Assembly: GCA_005801025.1 (NCBI GenBank) | Contig: SYDZ01000135.1 | Coordinates: 1 to 8,642 of the forward strand | Direction of reading: 5' to 3' | Origin: Actinomycetota bacterium | Lineage (GTDB): Bacteria > Actinomycetota > Acidimicrobiia > Acidimicrobiales > Ilumatobacteraceae | DNA: 8,642 bases | Shown: positions 1-5,550 of the stretch, piece after piece | How positions within the stretch are numbered: position 1 is the stretch's first letter | Layout: each line of letters opens with the position of its first letter | Notes under the pieces: generated by a model | Seen by the model: the letters and a program-made list of their open reading frames with translations, nothing else | Databases searched by the model: none | What the model was told of the DNA's origin: nothing | Position numbers and translations under genes: made by a program

Positions 1-4
1 AATC

Positions 5-1189
5 ATGTCTAAGGCGAAGTTTGAGCGTACGAAGCCTCATGTGAATATTGGGACGATGGGTCATATTGACCATGGTAAGACGACGTTGACTGCGGCTATT
101 TCGCGGACGTTGGCTGATAAGGGTTTGGCGGAGTACACGCCGTTTGATCAGATTGATAAGGCTCCTGAGGAGAAGGCTCGTGGTATCACGATCTCGATTG
201 CTCATATTGAGTACGAGACTATGAATCGTCATTATGCCCATGTTGATATGCCTGGTCATGCTGACTACATCAAGAACATGATTACTGGTGCTGCTCAGGT
301 TGATGGCGCGATTTTGGTTGTTGCTGCTACTGATGGTCCGATGCCGCAGACGCGTGAGCATGTGTTGTTGGCTCGTCAGGTTGGTGTTCCGTACATTGTT
401 GTGGCTTTGAATAAGAGCGACATGGTTGATGATGAGGAACTTTTAGAGTTGGTGGAGCTTGAGGTTCGTGAGTTGTTGAACGAGTATGAGTTCCCGGGTG
501 ATGACGCTCCTGTTGTTCGGGTGTCGGCGTTGAAGGCTCTTGAGGGTGATGCTGCTTGGCAGGAAAAGATTATGGAGTTGATGGCTGCGTGTGATGCGTC
601 TATTCCTCAGCCTGCGCGTGAATTGGATAAGCCGTTCTTGATGCCGATTGAAGATGTGTTCACGATTACTGGTCGTGGAACTGTTGTGACTGGCAAGATT
701 GAGCAGGGTCGTGTTCATACTGGTGATGAAGTAGAGATCGTTGGTTTGCGTGATACGCAGAAATCGGTGTGTACTGGTGTGGAAATGGTCCGTAAGCTTC
801 TTGATGAGGGTCAGGCTGGCGACAATGTTGGTGCTCTTCTTCGTGGAACGAAGAAGGAAGATGTTGAGCGCGGTCAGGTTTTGTGTAAGCCGGGTTCGAT
901 TACTCCGCACACCACTTTTGAGGGTCAGGTGTATGTGTTGAATAAGAATGAGGGTGGCCGTCATAAGCCGTTCTTCAATAATTATCGTCCTCAGTTCTTT
1001 TTCCGTACCACGGATGTGACGGGAACTGTGCAGTTGCCTGCTGGCACGGAGATGGTGATGCCTGGTGACAATGTGACTATGACTGTGGAACTCGGTAAGC
1101 CGATTGCTATGGATGATGGTTTGCGTTTCGCTATCCGTGAGGGTGGACGTACCGTAGGCGCCGGCCGCGTCGTCAAGATCATTAAGTGA
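5..1189 (+). CDS. tuf: Elongation factor Tu
   Basis: EF-Tu is the cytoplasmic GTPase that brings aminoacyl-tRNA to the ribosomal A site. The 394 residues match the usual length (about 394-397). The GTPase motifs are all visible: P-loop GHIDHGKT (19-26), switch I RGITIS with Thr62, DMPGH (81-85) with catalytic His85, NKSD (136-139) and SAL (174-176). Domains 2 and 3 follow from about 210, including GRGTVVTGKIEQG (223-235) and YRPQFFFRTTDVTG (327-340). The G3 motif has Met82 where E. coli has Cys; mycobacteria have Ala there, so the site tolerates change. The start codon lies four bases into the window, so its ribosome binding site is not visible. rpsJ follows after 13 bases. Codon use is strongly G/T-ending (22 of 23 lysines are AAG), unlike the ribosomal genes, until the last dozen codons, where C-ending codons dominate. 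Confidence 0.98.
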   Translation: MSKAKFERTKPHVNIGTMGHIDHGKTTLTAAISRTLADKGLAEYTPFDQIDKAPEEKARGITISIAHIEYETMNRHYAHVDMPGHADYIKNMITGAAQVDGAILVVAATDGPMPQTREHVLLARQVGVPYIVVALNKSDMVDDEELLELVELEVRELLNEYEFPGDDAPVVRVSALKALEGDAAWQEKIMELMAACDASIPQPARELDKPFLMPIEDVFTITGRGTVVTGKIEQGRVHTGDEVEIVGLRDTQKSVCTGVEMVRKLLDEGQAGDNVGALLRGTKKEDVERGQVLCKPGSITPHTTFEGQVYVLNKNEGGRHKPFFNNYRPQFFFRTTDVTGTVQLPAGTEMVMPGDNVTMTVELGKPIAMDDGLRFAIREGGRTVGAGRVVKIIK

Positions 1190-1202
1190 GCCGCTGAACA
1201 TC

Positions 1203-1517
1203 ATGGCTCAAATCATTCGTATTCGTCTCAAAGCTTTTGATCACGAGATCATCGATCAGTCAACGCGCAAAATCGTTGAGACTGTCACTCGTACCAACGC
1301 CACCATTCGTGGGCCTATTCCTTTGCCGACGGACAAGCATCGTTATACCGTGATCCGTGGACCACACATTGACAAAGACTCGCGTGAGCACTTTGAAATG
1401 CGTATCCACAAGCGACTCATTGACATTATCGATCCTAAGCAGGCAACCATTGACAGTCTCCAACGCATTGACCTACCGGCCGGCGTTGAAGTGGAGATCA
1501 AAGTCCAGAACGCCTGA
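1203..1517 (+). CDS. rpsJ: 30S ribosomal protein S10
   Basis: S10 is a small-subunit head protein that also serves as NusE in transcription antitermination complexes. The 104-residue length is normal for bacteria. The family motif ATIRGPIPLPT (33-43) and the conserved segment GPHIDKDSREHFEMRIHKRL (53-72) are intact, and the protein ends in the usual DLPAGVEVEIKV block. It starts 13 bases after tuf, and no convincing Shine-Dalgarno sequence lies in the 13-base gap, so translation may be coupled to tuf. Its codon use is mixed (four AAA, three AAG lysines), unlike the tuf body. In most bacteria rpsJ is followed directly by rplC; here a strong terminator follows and rplC lies about 3.4 kb downstream. 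Confidence 0.97.
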   Translation: MAQIIRIRLKAFDHEIIDQSTRKIVETVTRTNATIRGPIPLPTDKHRYTVIRGPHIDKDSREHFEMRIHKRLIDIIDPKQATIDSLQRIDLPAGVEVEIKVQNA

Positions 1518-1540
1518 GTTAAATGTCATGCATTTTTGTT

Positions 1541-1575
1541 GAACCCCGCGGGAGACGGCGGGGTTCTTCATTTTG
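1541..1575 (+). terminator. Intrinsic terminator after rpsJ
   Basis: A perfect 9-bp stem pairs GAACCCCGC (1541-1549) with GCGGGGTTC (1558-1566) around an 8-base loop. A T-rich tract (TTCTTCATTTTG) follows. It sits 23 bases after the rpsJ stop codon and should end the tuf-rpsJ transcript, which uncouples rpsJ from the downstream genes. Confidence 0.87.
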
Positions 1576-1590
1576 CTTCCTACGATTTTC

Positions 1591-1617
1591 TCACCTGAAA
1601 ATGTCACCTTTGGGTGA
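1591..1617 (+). promoter_or_regulatory. TCACC direct/inverted repeat upstream of the HtrA-type gene
   Basis: TCACC occurs at 1591-1595 and 1604-1608, and its complement GGTGA at 1613-1617, giving a 5-bp hairpin or small dyad with a 4-base loop. It lies just past the rpsJ terminator and 24-50 bases before the protease start, where an operator could sit. The motif is short and could be chance. I could not place a convincing -35/-10 pair here. Confidence 0.25.
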
Positions 1618-1640
1618 TGAAAAGAGATAGAACTTGAATT

Positions 1641-2774
1641 GTGACTGATCACTTCCCCCCGCCGATTCCTCCAGACTCATCACCCGTGTTTCTCGATGAT
1701 GCTGTTCCTGCGGCCAAAGCGACGCGGTGGAAAACTTTCGTTGTGCTTGGTGTGGTGTGCTCGTTAGTTTTTGGTGGCCTAGTAGGGAGTCGTTTAGCGA
1801 GTTCTGATTCGCCAAGTCTGGGGACTTCTACTCAACCGATAACGACCGCAGCACGCACTGTTGATGATGAGCCAACAATCGATGTGGCTGCTGTTTTGCA
1901 AACGATCACCCCCAGTGTGGTGACGATCATCTCCAACCTTGATGATGGTCAGGCCACTGGAACTGGAGTCGTGATTTCTTCGGATGGAGAGATTCTGACT
2001 AATGCTCATGTGGTTGAAAGTGCGGAATCTGTAAGTGTCATGTTTGTAGACACTCTTAATCCCGTTTCTGCACAGGTGTTAGCTATTGACACGGGTAATG
2101 ACTTAGCCCTGTTGCGCGTGGATTTGAGTGGCTTATTGCCAGTGGTGTTCGCCGATGCCACTTCGATTGATATCGGTGATGATGTTGTGGCAGTCGGTTT
2201 CGCTCTCAATCTTGATGGTGGCCCAACTGTCACGCGCGGTATAGTTTCCGCATTGAACCGCACCATCACTAGTGGGGACGGCGCGCTAGATGGTTTGATT
2301 CAAACGGATACGGCGATCTCATCTGGAAATTCGGGCGGACCGTTGCTCAATACTTCTGGTCAAGTCATTGGTATCAACACCGCAGTTTTCAAGAGTTCGA
2401 CTGATGTTGCGGCGAATAATGTTGGTTTTTCCATTTCTGTTTCAGAGGTCCTACCTGTGATTGCCGCCTTGAGGGCGTTGGCCAATGGTGCAACGCGCAC
2501 TGAGGGCTACCTTGGAGTGACTGTATTGAACCGTGATGATGGGGGCAGGGGAGCAGTGATTGGTACTGTTTCTCCCGATTCGCCAGCCGATCTTGCTGGA
2601 ATGATTGCTGGCGACATTGTGATTGAAGCAGATGGCTCTCCAGTTGACGGTCAACTGGCTTTAGTAGCCGCCATTCGCGATAGATCTCCTGGTGACACCA
2701 TCGCCGTTGATGTTCTGCGCAATGACAAGCGGATGACCCTGTCTGCAACTTTGACAGAGCGGCCTGTTCAGTAG
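1641..2774 (+). CDS. Membrane-anchored HtrA/DegP-family serine protease with PDZ domain
   Basis: This is a trypsin-like serine protease of the HtrA (S1C) family, which degrades or refolds damaged proteins in the cell envelope. Of 377 residues, a proline-rich cytoplasmic head (1-29) precedes one membrane segment (about 32-50), then a Ser/Thr-rich linker (52-75). The protease domain follows with the full triad: His123 in TNAHVV, Asp154 in GNDLALL and Ser231 in GNSGGP. One PDZ domain (about 288-372) begins at GYLGV and includes SPADLAGMIAGDIV. The protease should therefore be outside the membrane, tethered by its N terminus. The GTG start is chosen because the next in-frame Met (134) would remove both the anchor and the catalytic His; only a weak purine-rich AGAGA lies about 13 bases upstream. 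This layout is the common actinobacterial one, but its place between rpsJ and rplC is odd. The substrate cannot be inferred. Confidence 0.92.
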   Translation: MTDHFPPPIPPDSSPVFLDDAVPAAKATRWKTFVVLGVVCSLVFGGLVGSRLASSDSPSLGTSTQPITTAARTVDDEPTIDVAAVLQTITPSVVTIISNLDDGQATGTGVVISSDGEILTNAHVVESAESVSVMFVDTLNPVSAQVLAIDTGNDLALLRVDLSGLLPVVFADATSIDIGDDVVAVGFALNLDGGPTVTRGIVSALNRTITSGDGALDGLIQTDTAISSGNSGGPLLNTSGQVIGINTAVFKSSTDVAANNVGFSISVSEVLPVIAALRALANGATRTEGYLGVTVLNRDDGGRGAVIGTVSPDSPADLAGMIAGDIVIEADGSPVDGQLALVAAIRDRSPGDTIAVDVLRNDKRMTLSATLTERPVQ

Positions 2775-2812
2775 TCAAAGAATCATCGGGCTGTATCGCC
2801 TACTGTGCGTTT

Positions 2813-4006
2813 ATGCTAGATACTCATATAGGTGGTTCGCGACCGTTTGGATTGAACTATTGGCCACTGCCGGCAGATGATCCAGGGGTGGAAATTCCTC
2901 GCGAGTCGATCCGTTTAGTCAGTCCCGATGGCGCTTTGGTACGTGGAATCTTGTGGACTCCGCCTCAAGGAAAAAAATGGACGACGGCGGTGATTCTTTC
3001 GCACCCTCGAGGTGACTTCAGCGTGCACTATGCCGCGCCATTGTTGGCCGCCGCCGGATATGCGGTGCTGGGTTTTGGTACGCGCTACATGAACAATGAC
3101 ACTGACTGCTTGCACGAGGCCTGCACCATTGATGTGGAGACTGTGTACAACGAGATGAAGCGTCGCGGGGCGCAAGCCGTTGTGTTGCTCGGTAACTCTG
3201 GAGGTGGATCGCTGATGGCACTCGCTCATACCGAGCGGGGCATTGGTGATGGATGGATTGGTATGGCAGCCCATCCAGGCGAAGGTGTTTTTATGTTGCA
3301 GGTCATTGATCCGAGTGTGGCCGATGAGATGGATCCGTTCTCAACCATTCCTGAACTTGATATGTACCATCCCGATAATGGCTGGCGCCCTTGGCCAGAG
3401 CCCTGTGTTTATGACAAACAATGGTTGAAGGGTTATCGCGCTGCACAGATTGAACGCGTGGCGCGTATTGATGAAATAGCTCAGACCAGCATTGCCGAAT
3501 CGGGAGTGGCGGGTTCTCAGTTGCGTGGAGTTGAAGCATCCACACAAACTTTGCAGTGGCGCGAGTTACGCCGCCGCGCAGTGTTCACCAAGTACATGGT
3601 GATATATCGAACTCTCGCGGATCCTGCGTATCTTGATTTGTCAATAGATCCTGATGATCGCCCAATGGGAAGCTTATTTGCCTTTCCTGATCCTTTTGAT
3701 GCCAACTATGGACGTGGGGGACTTGGTCGTTCCATGACGGCGCGTGGCTGGTTGTCAACATGGAGCGGATTATCAAGTCACGCCAAGTTGGCAGACACCA
3801 TGCCGAATGTCAAAGTGCCGACACTTTTGATACACCCGACCGCTGACACAGAGATTCGTTTGTGGCAAGCCAAAGAAATCGTGGATAACAGTGGCGCGGT
3901 TGATAAGACCTACATTGAAATGAAAGGCGCTCCGCATTATTTGGAGGGGCATCGACAAGTTGCCTTGGCACATGTTGCTGAATGGCTGGCCAAAAGGTTT
4001 CCCTAA
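2813..4006 (+). CDS. Alpha/beta hydrolase with large cap insertion, substrate unknown
   Basis: A 397-residue alpha/beta-hydrolase-fold protein, probably an esterase-type enzyme. The nucleophile elbow GNSGG places the Ser at 129. The likely acid is Asp345 in HPTADTEI, or nearby Asp342-region residues, and the likely base is His376 in GAPHYLEGH. LSHPRGDF (62-69) follows a predicted beta strand and probably forms the oxyanion hole. Residues about 165-320 form a long insertion between the core strands, rich in Asp, Pro and aromatic residues (for example PELDMYHPDNGWRPWPEP, 180-197), likely a substrate-binding cap. I recall similar caps in uncharacterised actinobacterial hydrolases. There is no signal peptide or membrane segment, so it is probably cytoplasmic. 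It starts 38 bases after the protease stop with no clear Shine-Dalgarno sequence, and may be co-transcribed with it. The substrate is unknown. Confidence 0.88.
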   Translation: MLDTHIGGSRPFGLNYWPLPADDPGVEIPRESIRLVSPDGALVRGILWTPPQGKKWTTAVILSHPRGDFSVHYAAPLLAAAGYAVLGFGTRYMNNDTDCLHEACTIDVETVYNEMKRRGAQAVVLLGNSGGGSLMALAHTERGIGDGWIGMAAHPGEGVFMLQVIDPSVADEMDPFSTIPELDMYHPDNGWRPWPEPCVYDKQWLKGYRAAQIERVARIDEIAQTSIAESGVAGSQLRGVEASTQTLQWRELRRRAVFTKYMVIYRTLADPAYLDLSIDPDDRPMGSLFAFPDPFDANYGRGGLGRSMTARGWLSTWSGLSSHAKLADTMPNVKVPTLLIHPTADTEIRLWQAKEIVDNSGAVDKTYIEMKGAPHYLEGHRQVALAHVAEWLAKRFP

Positions 4007-4073
4007 AGATTGCCTGCTTCACCGTTTCCGACTGTTGAACTCCCACATTTCCTGAAACAGATTGCAATGTTGT

Positions 4074-4081
4074 AGGAAAGG
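4074..4081 (+). promoter_or_regulatory. Ribosome binding site deciding the start of the coiled-coil gene
   Basis: AGGAAAGG lies 7 bases before ATG 4089. The alternative TTG start at 4062 would place this motif inside the coding sequence, so the shorter protein is preferred. Confidence 0.7.
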
Positions 4082-4088
4082 GCGCACA

Positions 4089-4490
4089 ATGACGAGTGAT
4101 GAAAAAACTAGATTCACAGTCAGACATCGCTTGGCCGATCATTTTGATGAAGGTTTTGCTGACGACCTCATGAGCCTCGTCCCGCCTTTCGATGTGTCTG
4201 AATTGGCTACTCGGGCGGAGATGCATGCTGAGTTTGGCAGTGTGCGGGCGGAGATGCATGCTGAGTTTGGCAGTGTTCGGGCGGAGATGGCGTTGGGTTT
4301 TGCTCGTGTGGATGCTGAGTTTGGCAGTGTGCGGGCGGAGATGGCGTTAGGTTTTGCTCGTGTGGATACGAAATTTGCTGAATTACGCTCTGAAATGCAT
4401 CAAAACCTGCGAAATTCGAATATCGCAATGATGTCGCTGATGGTTGCTTTGCATGGTTTGCTGTTTGCGGCGCTCAAAATTTGGCCTTAA
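4089..4490 (+). CDS. Small tail-anchored coiled-coil protein with hendecad repeats
   Basis: I do not recognise a named function. From ATG 4089 the protein has 133 residues: a charged head (1-42) containing LMSLVPPFDVSELATR, a long helix (43-100) of tandem units, a short polar link, and one hydrophobic C-terminal segment (about 112-129) ending in KIWP. The helix has two 11-residue units (AEMHAEFGSVR) and two 18-residue units beginning AEMALGFARVD. Eleven and 18 residues are helical coiled-coil periods (3 and 5 turns), so it should form a parallel coiled-coil oligomer. The head-coil-membrane layout resembles small uncharacterised actinobacterial proteins. An upstream TTG at 4062 is in frame, but AGGAAAGG (4074-4081) lies 7 bases before ATG 4089, which decides the start. 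It follows the hydrolase after 82 bases and is the last gene before the ribosomal leader. Confidence 0.8.
   Translation: MTSDEKTRFTVRHRLADHFDEGFADDLMSLVPPFDVSELATRAEMHAEFGSVRAEMHAEFGSVRAEMALGFARVDAEFGSVRAEMALGFARVDTKFAELRSEMHQNLRNSNIAMMSLMVALHGLLFAALKIWP
4215..4388 (+). repeat. In-frame tandem repeats, 33-base and 54-base units
   Basis: Four consecutive units start with GCGGAGATG: two of 33 bases (4215-4247, 4248-4280) and two of 54 bases (4281-4334, 4335-4388). The two 33-base units differ at one base. The first 30 bases of the two 54-base units also differ at one base. The 24-base second part of the third unit repeats the end of the 33-base unit (GAGTTTGGCAGTGTGCGG), while the last unit has diverged. 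All lengths are multiples of three, so unit gain or loss keeps the reading frame and changes only the coiled-coil length. The low divergence suggests recent duplication. Confidence 0.93.
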
Positions 4491-4501
4491 GGCTGGTTTT
4501 T
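4476..4501 (+). terminator. Possible weak terminator after the coiled-coil gene
   Basis: The end of the gene and the bases after it form an imperfect hairpin: TTTGGCC, loop TTAA (the stop codon), then GGCTGG, flanked by AAAA on the left and TTTTT on the right. The core has only three G-C pairs plus G-U pairs, so it is weak. The following T tract supports a terminator. Confidence 0.35.
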
Positions 4502-4507
4502 CCACAA

Positions 4508-4536
4508 AAGACCTGCTTAATGGTCATTAATAGACT
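4508..4536 (+). promoter_or_regulatory. Candidate upstream promoter for the rplC operon
   Basis: TAGACT at 4531-4536 fits the actinobacterial -10 pattern TAnnnT. A weak -35-like AAGACC (4508-4513) lies 17 bases before it. It would give a leader of about 365 bases. The -35 match is poor, and this may act in tandem with the candidate 42-48 bases downstream. Confidence 0.27.
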
Positions 4537-4555
4537 TTTCTCCCCATGTCAGCAG

Positions 4556-4583
4556 GTGCCATCTGGCAAAAATCTGGTAGCCT
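4556..4583 (+). promoter_or_regulatory. Candidate main promoter for the rplC operon
   Basis: GTGCCA (4556-4561, four of six matches to TTGACA) is separated by 16 bases from TAGCCT (4578-4583, TAnnnT pattern). Transcription would begin near 4590, giving a leader of about 318 bases before rplC. Some promoter is required because a terminator separates rpsJ from this operon and possibly another follows the coiled-coil gene. The exact element is uncertain. Confidence 0.35.
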
Positions 4584-4589
4584 GTGGAT

Positions 4590-4907
4590 AACTTTGAGAT
4601 TTCGCCTCTCTGCCGATCGCAGGTTTTGCTAAAAAGCAGGATCTTTGCATGAATAAGCAGGCGGTGCGTGTGGGTTCGGGGAAATCCGACGGTAGGGTTC
4701 TCACCTCGTGCGAAACGGACTTTTGTCTGTTCGCTGCAATCGATGTCTATGTGAGCCCAGCCCGCTGGGGACCACATGGCAACAACCGAACCAATGCTCC
4801 GTTGATCGCAAGGTCTTCGGAGCATTTGCGTGAACGGCGGTTCCCCGCAGGACACGCAAAGTCAAATCGAAGGCGCCAGGAAACTGGCTGGATGAAGAGG
4901 CTGCCTT
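4590..4907 (+). promoter_or_regulatory. Structured leader RNA of the rplC (S10-type) operon
   Basis: This stretch holds no convincing gene but has a series of stable hairpins. P1 (4710-4734) has 10 bp with one bulged A and a TTTT loop. P2 (4747-4779) has a 7-bp outer stem with one G-U pair, a small internal loop and an inner CCCAG/CTGGG stem. P3 (4799-4837) has CCGTT/AACGG and CGCAA/TTGCG stems and is capped by C(TTCG)G. P4 (4875-4888) is GCCAG, GAAA tetraloop, CTGGC. TTTGCGTG (4825-4832), which holds the right strand of P3's upper stem, can instead pair perfectly with CACGCAAA (4853-4860) around a small GCGG/CCGC hairpin. No T tract follows, so control, if any, is more likely by protein binding or translation than by intrinsic termination. 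In E. coli, L4 controls the S10 operon through its leader; a similar role here is inference. Confidence 0.6.
4895..4900 (+). promoter_or_regulatory. Ribosome binding site of rplC
   Basis: AAGAGG lies 7 bases before ATG 4908 and 6 bases after hairpin P4. It is left single-stranded by P4, but GAAGA (4894-4898) is complementary to TCTTC (4814-4818) in the cap of P3, so it could be masked if P3 is opened. Confidence 0.6.
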
Positions 4908-5546
4908 ATGGCAAAGAAAGCGATCGTCGGCGAGAAGCTCGGCATGACACAGGTATGGGCTGACGACAATCGCGTCGTTCCCGTCACTGTGCTTCGTGTT
5001 GAAACAGTTCGCATCGTGCAAATCAAAACGTCCGAGCGCGACGGTTACGATGCGCTGCAAGTTACCTATGGGCACAAGGACGTAAAGAAATTGTCCAAGC
5101 CCGATGCTGGGCATTTTGCGAAAGCAAATGTTGAAGCCGGTCGTCGACTCGTTGAATTGCGTCTTGAGAGTGTTGAAGGTTTTGAAGTTGGCGGAGAGAT
5201 CACTGCGGATCAATTCGTCAAAGGCCAAAAGGTTGATGTCACTGCAATGAGTCGCGGTAAGGGTTTTGCCGGCGGTATGAAGCGTCACAACTTCCGCGGT
5301 CAGGGTGCCAGTCACGGTAACCACAAGCACCACCGTGCTCCTGGTTCTATTGGTTCGGCCTCGTACCCAGGTCGTGTTCTCAAAGGTCTGAAGATGGCCG
5401 GACACATGGGTCATGAGCAAGTCACCACTTTGAATCTTGAAGTTGTTGAGGCCGACGCCGAGCGCGGTTTGTTATTAGTTCGTGGTTCGGTACCGGGCCC
5501 AAATGGCGGCGTTGTCATTGTGCGCAACGCGGTGAAGGGAAAGTGA
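4908..5546 (+). CDS. rplC: 50S ribosomal protein L3
   Basis: L3 binds 23S rRNA early in large-subunit assembly and reaches toward the peptidyl transferase centre. Its 212 residues match the usual bacterial length of about 205-215. The family signature region FVKGQKVDVTAMSRGKGFAG (103-122) is followed by the extended loop with KRHNFRGQGASHGNHKHH and RAPGSIG (143-149). At residue 150, where E. coli L3 has the glutamine methylated by PrmB, this protein has Ser, so that modification is not expected here. It is the first gene of the operon after the structured leader, has a good Shine-Dalgarno sequence, and is followed by rplD after 4 bases. An overlapping 104-codon frame starting at 4649 runs 56 bases into this gene and is not believed. 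Confidence 0.98.
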   Translation: MAKKAIVGEKLGMTQVWADDNRVVPVTVLRVETVRIVQIKTSERDGYDALQVTYGHKDVKKLSKPDAGHFAKANVEAGRRLVELRLESVEGFEVGGEITADQFVKGQKVDVTAMSRGKGFAGGMKRHNFRGQGASHGNHKHHRAPGSIGSASYPGRVLKGLKMAGHMGHEQVTTLNLEVVEADAERGLLLVRGSVPGPNGGVVIVRNAVKGK

Positions 5547-5550
5547 CCTG

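Larger units (their letters stand above)
4498..4591. promoter_or_regulatory. DnaA-box-like pair flanking the rplC promoter region
   Basis: TGTGGATAA at 4583-4591 is the exact reverse complement of the consensus DnaA box TTATCCACA. TTTTCCACA at 4498-4506 is one mismatch from the consensus in the opposite orientation. The perfect box overlaps the last base of a candidate -10 element and the expected transcription start. DnaA binding is inference. One-mismatch copies also occur inside genes nearby (4361-4369), so only the perfect box carries weight. Confidence 0.35.

Noticed and set aside
443..1204. A 253-codon antisense open frame opposite tuf.
   Set aside because: It follows from the strong codon bias of tuf and its protein has no recognisable motifs.
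3885..3893. DnaA-box-like GTGGATAAC within the hydrolase gene, and TGTGGATAC at 4361-4369 in the repeats.
   Set aside because: Both are one-mismatch copies inside coding sequence and are expected by chance at this frequency.
4062..4088. Upstream TTG start that would add nine residues to the coiled-coil protein.
   Set aside because: AGGAAAGG at the right spacing supports ATG 4089, and the extra residues (with two Cys) look non-native.
4649..4963. A 104-codon + strand frame through the rplC leader, with GCAGGA 7 bases before its ATG.
   Set aside because: It runs 56 bases into rplC in another frame, its protein is Arg-rich without any recognisable domain, and the region is better explained as structured RNA. 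A translated leader frame cannot be fully excluded.
4701..5420. A 239-codon antisense open frame across the leader and rplC.
   Set aside because: It lies opposite a certain ribosomal gene and structured leader; low-complexity Thr/Leu content is typical of a shadow frame.
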